In this document: positions 46,083 through 50,966 of the stretch, in pieces | How the letters are laid out: each line of letters starts with the position of its first letter | Numbering within the stretch: the first letter of the stretch is position 1 | Source: Pseudomonadota bacterium | Lineage (GTDB): Bacteria > Pseudomonadota > Alphaproteobacteria > Rhizobiales > Devosiaceae | Length of the DNA stretch: 50,966 nucleotides | Reading direction: 5' to 3' | Assembly (NCBI GenBank): GCA_023433775.1 | Contig: JAEYTY010000134.1 | Span: forward strand, 1-50,966 | Position numbers and translations under genes: made by a program | The notes under the pieces: model-generated | Database searches by the model: none | The model's input: only the letters and a program-made list of their open reading frames with translations | What the model was told of the DNA's origin: nothing

Positions 46083-46373
46083 GTGACGACGCAGCGCCTC
46101 AAAGTTACTGCCATTAGGGCTATTGTGCCGTTCAAGCTGGTGGTGACGTTTTCCGATGAATCTTCGGGCACGTTTGATGCGCGGCAGATGCTGTCGGAGC
46201 GGGGCGAGGGAACGGAGCCGTTGCGGGATCGGCGCTTCTTTGGCACGGTGGAATTGAAGAATGGGGTGCCGACCTGGCCCAACCATTTCGATATCTCCCC
46301 GGGCTGGCTGCGCGAGGAAATGGAAAAACGCGGTGAGCTGATTTTGCCGCTGCCGGTGCGCCGCTGGCGCTGA
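46083..46373 (+). CDS. DUF2442-family protein (second copy)
   Basis: A 96-aa DUF2442 protein starting MTTQRLKVTAIRAIVPFKLVVTFSDESSGTFDARQML and ending in the ISPGWLREEMEKRGELI block. It starts with GTG immediately after the TAG of the first copy, so translation is probably coupled. The two copies share the same order of blocks but are strongly diverged. It may form the partner of another module or replace the first copy; the DUF4160 partner before them is frameshifted. Confidence 0.82.
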   Translation: MTTQRLKVTAIRAIVPFKLVVTFSDESSGTFDARQMLSERGEGTEPLRDRRFFGTVELKNGVPTWPNHFDISPGWLREEMEKRGELILPLPVRRWR

Positions 46374-46447
46374 CCGGTTTGCAATATTTGCGGTTCCGAT
46401 GAGTGGCGACACTCATGCCGGGAGCGCCAGAGAAGGAGACGATCCAT

Positions 46448-46738
46448 ATGTCGTTTTGGAAGAACCTGTTCGGTGGCGGTTCGTCGAATTCGGAGCCTGC
46501 AGGCGACAAGGTGCTGGGCGAAGACACCTATAAGGACTTTGTAATCAAGGCCGTCGAAATGCGGGCTGGCAGCGAGTTTCAGCTGGCGGGCACCATCGAG
46601 AAGGAAGTGGGGGGCGAGCTGAAGACCTACCGCTTCGTGCGCGCCGACCGCATGACCTCGCGCGACGATCTGGTCGCGGTGGCGCTGAACAAGGGGCGCC
46701 AGATTATCGACGAGCAGGGCGAGCGGATCTTCCTCTAA
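46448..46738 (+). CDS. HlyU-family protein
   Basis: A 96-aa HlyU-family protein: MSFWKNLFGGGSS at the N terminus, then the core with EDTYKDFVIKAVEMRAGSEFQLAGTIEKEVGG and RADRMTSRDDLVAVALNKGRQIIDEQG. HlyU in Vibrio activates haemolysin and RTX genes; the many rhizobial members lack known targets, so the name does not imply virulence. AAGGAG precedes ATG 46448. It stands apart from the DUF2442 genes (74 bp) and before a small conserved gene. Confidence 0.88.
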   Translation: MSFWKNLFGGGSSNSEPAGDKVLGEDTYKDFVIKAVEMRAGSEFQLAGTIEKEVGGELKTYRFVRADRMTSRDDLVAVALNKGRQIIDEQGERIFL

Positions 46739-46817
46739 GCCCTTCAAGCGCAAGATTTCTAATTTTCAACCGCAGCCGTCCGGCTGGCGGTTTATGCCGC
46801 ATTCAGGAGATTGTCCC

Positions 46818-47039
46818 ATGGCGAAAAAGCCAACCGCCCGCAGTGAATTCGTGATGTTCGACGTGGTTTACGAAGATGGCAGCCAGCGTTCCAATCGCAA
46901 GGTCGATGCCAGCCTGTTGGGTGGCCTGGACGGCGATGAGCCGGCCCGCACCGCCATTGAGGAGCAGGACCGCGCCATTTCCGAAAAATCGGGTCAGCCG
47001 CCGCTGCAGATCAAATCGATCAAGCGCAGCGGTAAATAA
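46818..47039 (+). CDS. Conserved small protein, 73 aa
   Basis: A charged, soluble 73-aa protein, starting MAKKPTARSEFVMFDVVYEDGSQRSNRKVD and ending KSGQPPLQIKSIKRSGK. I recognise it only as a short conserved hypothetical of Hyphomicrobiales. No signal, membrane or metal site. ATG 46818 has AGGAG ten bases before it. It is convergent with the LLM oxidoreductase (18 bp apart). Confidence 0.72.
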   Translation: MAKKPTARSEFVMFDVVYEDGSQRSNRKVDASLLGGLDGDEPARTAIEEQDRAISEKSGQPPLQIKSIKRSGK

Positions 47040-47057
47040 TCGGCGCGGCTCAGGCTG

Positions 47058-48101
47058 TCAGCTTCGCGGCAGCGCCTTGTCGATAGCCGGCTTCACGACT
47101 GTCCCATAGAGCTCGATGGCCTTCATGACATGCGCATGAGGCAGCGTGCCGACGCTGAGCTGCAGGCCAAAGCGATTATGCCCAAACCATTCGTGCTGCA
47201 TGAGTATCTTGTCGATCACCTCTTGCGGCGAGCCGATGTAATAGGCGCCATCCGGGGTCGTTCCGGCATCGAACTGCGCGCGCGTGGTGGGTGGCCAGCC
47301 GCGTTCAGCACCGATCTTGCTCATGACAGCGCTATGGGCCGGGAAGGCGATGTCGCGAGCGGCTTGGCTGTCCGTCGCGATGAAGCCGTGGCCGCTGACG
47401 CCCAGTTTGAGCGTTTGCGCGGAATGGCCCATCTGGGCACCGGTCTGGCGATAGAGCTGGGTAAGCTGCGTGAATTGCTGCGGTCGCCCGCCGATAATGG
47501 CCAGCATCAGGGGCAGGCCGTAATAGGCGGCGCGGGCGACTGAATTGGGTGTGCCACCGACAGCAATCCACAAGGGCAGGGGCTGCTGGACCGGCTCGGG
47601 ATAGATGGCGATGCCGGGAATGGGTTTTGTATGCTTGCTGCCCGGCCAGGCGACCTTGCCGCCCTTGCGGATATTGATCAGCATTTCCAGCTTTTCTTCG
47701 AACAGGTCGTCGTAGTCGTTAAGGTCGAGCCCGAAAAGCGGGAAGCTTTCGATAAAGGAGCCGCGACCAGCCATGATCTCGGCGCGACCATTGCTGATGA
47801 GATCGAGCGTGGCGAATTGCTGCCAGACGCGAACTGGATCTTCGGAGCTGAGCACTGTCACGGCGGTGGTGAGGCGGATGGACTTTGTCCGGGCCGCCGC
47901 AGCGGCAAGAATGGCCACGGGAGCGGAGGCTACATAGTCTGGGCGGTGATGTTCGCCCAGGCCGTAGAAATCGAGGCCCAGTTGATCGGCCAGCTCAATC
48001 TCTTCGAGCAGGTCACGCAGGCGCTCCGCCGGTGACTGCAGATGGCCGCCGTTCAGAACATCCGGCGTGTTTTCGGCGAAGGAATAAAGTCCGAGTTCCA
48101 T
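47058..48101 (-). CDS. LLM-class flavin-dependent oxidoreductase (luciferase-like)
   Basis: A 347-aa TIM-barrel protein of the luciferase-like monooxygenase superfamily. Typical segments are LEEIELADQLGLDFYGLGEHHRPDYVASAP near the N terminus, RLTTAVTVLSSEDPVRVWQQFATLDLISNGR, AEIMAGRGSF, and PLPLWIAVGGTPNSVARAAYYG. Such enzymes use reduced FMN to oxidise small molecules (alkanes, sulfonates, xenobiotics) or F420; the substrate cannot be told here. ATG 48101 is preceded by GAGGAG at a good distance. Confidence 0.92.
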   Translation of the reverse strand: MELGLYSFAENTPDVLNGGHLQSPAERLRDLLEEIELADQLGLDFYGLGEHHRPDYVASAPVAILAAAAARTKSIRLTTAVTVLSSEDPVRVWQQFATLDLISNGRAEIMAGRGSFIESFPLFGLDLNDYDDLFEEKLEMLINIRKGGKVAWPGSKHTKPIPGIAIYPEPVQQPLPLWIAVGGTPNSVARAAYYGLPLMLAIIGGRPQQFTQLTQLYRQTGAQMGHSAQTLKLGVSGHGFIATDSQAARDIAFPAHSAVMSKIGAERGWPPTTRAQFDAGTTPDGAYYIGSPQEVIDKILMQHEWFGHNRFGLQLSVGTLPHAHVMKAIELYGTVVKPAIDKALPRS

Positions 48102-48194
48102 GGCAAATCTCCTCAAGGGGAGATTTGGAGGGATGCGGCGCCGGCTTCAAGAACGCACATGCATGTGCCCGGCGCCGCCCGATATGGACGCGGA

Positions 48195-48881
48195 TTAAAC
48201 GTTGCTGCCCGAGGGCGTGTAGGCCCAGGGCTGGGCTGGTGCAGCGCCTGTTACGGGCGCTTTCTCGCCGGCCTCGCGATGAATTTCGGTGACCAGGGCT
48301 GGGTCGAGACGCAGCTTGCTGGCGAGAGCCTCCAGATAGGCCTGCTCGGCTGCTGTGTCGGCGGAAATGGCCACCAGCGAGGCGGCATAGATTTCGGCGG
48401 CGTGTTCGGGCGTGTCGGCGCGGGCCACCACGGCGGTGATGTCGAGCGGTGAAGACAGTTCGTCAAAGACCCAGGCCTTTTCCTCGACCGAGAGTGGCAT
48501 GGATTTGAGACGCTCGAAAATCATCTCTTTTTCTTCGGCATCAATCCGGCCATCGGCCTTTGCGGCGGAGATCATGGCCCGCACCAGCGTTTTGCCCAGC
48601 TCCTCCTGCGCCTGCGGATTGTTGGCAGGCGGAATGAAGGCATCTTCGCGCGGGGCGGGTGCCGTGGTGGATTGGTTTTGCTGGTGGTTCTGCCATGCCT
48701 TGTAGGCAAGGCCTCCCACTGCAGCCATGGCGCCCAGTTTGGCGGCGTTGCCCAGCAGTTTGCCGGGCTTTCCGCCGGACAATAGCAGACCGGCGGCGAG
48801 GCCAGCAGCGCCGGTCATGGCGGTACGCTGCGTGTTGGGATCGGTCTGGAGCGATTTGAGGATCTGGTCGATATTGAACAT
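48195..48881 (-). CDS. DUF533/TerB-like protein (YebE family)
   Basis: A 228-aa protein of the YebE/DUF533 family. An N-terminal part with a hydrophobic Gly/Ala-rich stretch (MTGAAGLAAGLLLSGGKPG, AAKLGAMAAVGGLAYKAW) probably touches the membrane. After an Asn/Gln/Pro-rich linker, a helical TerB-like domain (about 95-215) has LGKTLVRAMISAAKADGRIDAEEKEMIFERL, with acidic residues that may bind metal. Related to tellurite/stress proteins; function unsettled. ATG 48881 is typical for the family. Confidence 0.9.
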   Translation of the reverse strand: MFNIDQILKSLQTDPNTQRTAMTGAAGLAAGLLLSGGKPGKLLGNAAKLGAMAAVGGLAYKAWQNHQQNQSTTAPAPREDAFIPPANNPQAQEELGKTLVRAMISAAKADGRIDAEEKEMIFERLKSMPLSVEEKAWVFDELSSPLDITAVVARADTPEHAAEIYAASLVAISADTAAEQAYLEALASKLRLDPALVTEIHREAGEKAPVTGAAPAQPWAYTPSGSNV

Positions 48882-48956
48882 GGTGGCGCTGCCCTTTGCT
48901 GTTTGATGCTACATGGTTGTCGGATCGGCCCTTCGCAACTGAGCGCGCAAAGAAAA

Positions 48957-48977
48957 GACCCCGGCGGGGCCGAGGTC
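48957..48977 (-). terminator. Rho-independent terminator after the 121-aa membrane protein gene
   Basis: A 9-bp stem (GACCTCGGC/GCCGGGGTC with one G-T pair on the minus strand) around a 3-nt loop, followed by TTTTCTTT. It lies 40 bp past the stop of the gene at 49017. Confidence 0.8.
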
Positions 48978-49016
48978 TTTCTTTATCCGGATAGAAATCC
49001 CGATACGGGGCTGGTC

Positions 49017-49382
49017 TTAGACGCCGGGAGCGGCGGGAGCAGCGGCATCAGCAGCAGGTGCGGCTGGGGTAGCCGGAGCAGCGTCGACAGCAGGAGCCGT
49101 TTCGGTCATCGGAGCTGCTTCAGGAGCCGGGGCCGGAGTTTCGGTCATCGGAGCTGGAGCGATAGCCGGGTCGGTCAGCGGAGCTTCAACACCGGGCTGG
49201 GTGCTCTGGACATCAACTGTGGTGCTCGGACCGCTATTGGCGGAGAAGACCAGGTAACCGATGGCGAGCAGTGCCAGCGCTACAATGATGCCGACGAACC
49301 AGCCGGTGCCATTGCTTTCGCGCGTGTAAACAGTGCGGTTGCCATCCTGGGTGTAAACAGTATCGCGTTCTGGGGTAGCCAT
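49017..49382 (-). CDS. Single-pass membrane protein with Ala/Pro-rich tail, 121 aa
   Basis: The sequence has a short polar N terminus (MATPERDTVYTQDGNRTVYTRESNG), one membrane helix (GWFVGIIVALALLAIGYLVF, about 27-46) and a low-complexity tail of repeated APxT/APxA units (TETPAPAPEAAPMTET, twice). The topology places the tail outside the membrane if positive-inside holds. It resembles the 65-aa protein at 31796 in plan, and the tail resembles envelope-spanning, cell-wall-associated linkers. No known function. ATG 49382 has GGAGA upstream, so the start is well placed. Confidence 0.78.
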   Translation of the reverse strand: MATPERDTVYTQDGNRTVYTRESNGTGWFVGIIVALALLAIGYLVFSANSGPSTTVDVQSTQPGVEAPLTDPAIAPAPMTETPAPAPEAAPMTETAPAVDAAPATPAAPAADAAAPAAPGV

Positions 49383-49477
49383 TGGATGTCTCCTTTTGCT
49401 TCAACATCTGGCTAAGAAACGCCGTGCCTGAAGGAGAGTTCCCGAAAGCGTGAATGAGGATTTTTAAAAATCAGAAC

Positions 49478-49503
49478 CGCTGAAATTTGTTTTGTTTTCA
49501 GCG
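49478..49503. other. Hairpin in the gap upstream of the 121-aa membrane protein gene
   Basis: CGCTGAAA (49478-49485) pairs with TTTCAGCG (49496-49503), loop TTTGTTTTGT. It lies in the 261-bp gap between the OmpA-type gene and the 49017-49382 gene, in an A/T-rich stretch that also has TTTTTAAAAA (49461-49470). It may belong to promoters of the minus-strand gene. No further feature found in the gap apart from the terminator. Confidence 0.35.
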
Positions 49504-49595
49504 TCTTATATGCGGTTTGTTTGCTTTGGGGCGCAAGCTTGATTATGGCTTTTTCAAGAAATCGTCAGATTTTTACTGTCGTTCCGCCAATGAAG

Positions 49596-49621
49596 AAGGC
49601 CGGGGGATCAGCCCCGGCCTT
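49596..49621 (-). terminator. Rho-independent terminator after the OmpA-family gene
   Basis: Perfect 10-bp GC stem AAGGCCGGGG/CCCCGGCCTT, loop of 6 nt; the minus-strand tail is CTTCATTGG. It is 22 bp past the stop codon. Confidence 0.75.
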
Positions 49622-49643
49622 CTCATGTTCATGGGCGCTGCGC

Positions 49644-50966
49644 TTAGTTGCGAGCGGCGGTGATCAGCGGCGTTATGCGGCGGATGGTGACGCGGCGGTT
49701 TTCGCGTTCGGCCGCTTCGGTGCGGATCTTTAGATAGCGCTCGCCATAACCCTGTGTCGCGAGGTTCTCAGGCGGCACGCCATAGAAGTCGCTCAGGATA
49801 CGGGCGACCGTGGCTGCACGGAGATCAGACAGACCCAGATTGGAGATGTCCGAACCCACAGCGTCGGTATGGCCTTCGATAAGGAAGGTTTCGCTCGGGT
49901 TGCGTTCCAGCAGGGTCAGCATCGCATTGGCCACCGCGGACAGGCTGCGAACCTGATCGGACGGAATGCTTGCCTTGCCGCTGTCGAAGGTGAGGTTACC
50001 TACTTCGAGCTTACGGACGCTGTCACGCACGCGGGACGAACGCTTCACCTCGTCGATCGAGTAGATACGCGCAACGCGTTCAACCGGCGGCTGGGCGAAG
50101 AAGGTTTCGAGCTCGTTCTCATCGGCGTAGCGCGAATCCAGCACGTAATCCCGCACAGGGATGTTCAGGCGTAGCGGCGGCAGACTTGCACCCGGATCGC
50201 GCCATTCAATGAGATCATTGTCGTAACGATCGTTGAAGGACGCGAGGATGTATTCGCGACCATCAGGCGTGATGCGTGAGCGGCGGAGAATGTCGCCATT
50301 GCGATTACGCACGGTCACGATCTGCGTACCATTGGGACGCGTGATCACTTCGCGAACCCGACCATTGCTCAGGTTCTCGTAGTAGATTTCGTCTTCCGCA
50401 GGATCATAGAAACGATCCGTGTCCTGACCGACAGAATTGACGATCAGCTGGGTGCCAATCTGCAGAATGACCTGTGTGATCGCCTGACCCGGTGTAGCGG
50501 GCTGGACGACATTGGCCTGCTGCACATTGTTCTGCTGACCAATATTGGTGACGTTGTTCTGCTGGCCGATATTGGTCACAGAATTGTCGATGATATTGGT
50601 CTGGTTGATGATCGTGACGTTCTGCGGCACGGCCTGTTCAACGGCTGCCGCCTCGACAACCTGGCCTTCGTCAGCCAATGCGGAGAAGGTCGCCGCGTCC
50701 TGCGGTTCAATGGCGGCCTGAGCGTCTTCGTCAGTTGCCGGTGCAGGTTCAGCGGGAGCAGCCTCTGCTTCAACCTGTACGGCAGGCTCGGCTGGTGCGT
50801 CGCCATCGGCGGCGGCTGGGGCAGTCGCTTCGTCCTTGGCGCTATCGAGCACCGGGGCGATCTGTTCAGGCTCGATGCCTTCAGGCAGCTGCTCGATAAT
50901 TTCCGCCGGTGCGCCATCGGGGGTCGTTTCCTCGACCGGCGCCGACTCTTCGGCTGGCATCGGTGG
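49644..50966 (-). CDS. OmpA-family outer-membrane/peptidoglycan-linked protein (5' end outside window)
   Basis: At least 440 residues; the frame is still open at the window end. An acidic Ala/Glu/Pro-rich stretch comes first (AEESAPVEETTPDGAPAE). Next come Asn/Gln-rich repeats (VTNIGQQN twice, near residues 130-150 of the visible part), then a middle domain (RFYDPAEDEIYYENLSNGR). The C terminus is an OmpA-like peptidoglycan-binding domain (about 320-438) with LTFDSGKASIPSDQV and FLIEGHTDAVGSDISNLGLS. The terminal domain should bind the cell wall, so the protein ties the envelope together. A similar plan is seen in rhizobial OmpA-like proteins with long linker regions. A terminator follows directly. 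Confidence 0.92.
   Translation of the reverse strand, partial: PPMPAEESAPVEETTPDGAPAEIIEQLPEGIEPEQIAPVLDSAKDEATAPAAADGDAPAEPAVQVEAEAAPAEPAPATDEDAQAAIEPQDAATFSALADEGQVVEAAAVEQAVPQNVTIINQTNIIDNSVTNIGQQNNVTNIGQQNNVQQANVVQPATPGQAITQVILQIGTQLIVNSVGQDTDRFYDPAEDEIYYENLSNGRVREVITRPNGTQIVTVRNRNGDILRRSRITPDGREYILASFNDRYDNDLIEWRDPGASLPPLRLNIPVRDYVLDSRYADENELETFFAQPPVERVARIYSIDEVKRSSRVRDSVRKLEVGNLTFDSGKASIPSDQVRSLSAVANAMLTLLERNPSETFLIEGHTDAVGSDISNLGLSDLRAATVARILSDFYGVPPENLATQGYGERYLKIRTEAAERENRRVTIRRITPLITAARN

Overview
The window looks like chromosomal DNA of a GC-rich (about 60-63%) alphaproteobacterium of the order Hyphomicrobiales. Gene content and the trxB-lsrB and dnaG-rpoD pairings suggest a Devosia-like genus. 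That assignment is an inference from protein style, since no rRNA lies in the window. I see no tRNA, rRNA, CRISPR array, prophage or complete insertion sequence.

Layout. 1-3.2 kb: the end of a PLP aminotransferase, an unknown 372-aa protein, and then the most unusual region: a minus-strand cluster that I read as four tandem small-RNA units (about 2018-3155) with a 53-aa membrane protein among them. 3.2-6.6 kb: minus-strand greA, trxB, lsrB-type regulator and HAD phosphatase. 6.8-14.1 kb: PQQ sugar dehydrogenase, cold-shock protein, TPR-methyltransferase, a two-gene surface-polysaccharide unit (GNAT plus flippase), an exported protein and an AAA ATPase. 14.2-17.5 kb: carB; carA lies separately at 36-37 kb. 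17.7-20.0 kb: two small exported proteins and a small accessory island with lower-GC codons: an unknown protein with an SSB-like C-terminal tip, a truncated HTH gene, a MITE-like inverted repeat and structured noncoding DNA. 20-25.9 kb: DUF2200, single-domain response regulator, CsbD, rRNA methyltransferase, YghU, YCII protein and a GH43 glycosidase. 26-30.7 kb: motAB and an ABC exporter with a GNAT gene. 30.7-36.1 kb: divergent ohr/ohrR, divergent kdgK/uxuB (hexuronate use), zinc peptidase and cupin. 36.1-45.5 kb: carA, YqeY, diguanylate cyclase, MFS, HdeD, and the dnaG-rpoD housekeeping pair. 45.5-51 kb: a frameshifted DUF4160 gene followed by two DUF2442 genes, HlyU, small proteins, an LLM flavin oxidoreductase, a TerB-like protein and an OmpA-family protein cut by the window end.

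Functional themes are redox and stress defence (trxB, LsrB, Ohr/OhrR, YghU, CsbD, HdeD, Csp), sugar and plant-polymer use (GH43, UxuB, KdgK, PQQ dehydrogenase) and core information processing (greA, dnaG, rpoD, carAB).

The sRNA cluster is the best candidate for an under-described system. All four units share a WGCYATGC box exactly 12 nt upstream of a TTG-type -35 and 16 nt between -35 and -10. Two units carry three hairpins each, with the anti-Shine-Dalgarno sequence CCUCCUCCC in the loops, as in the alphaproteobacterial alpha-r14 (NfeR1) and cuckoo/CcsR RNAs. The other two are shorter, with related pyrimidine-rich loops. All coordinates and motifs were read by eye; no search or folding was run.
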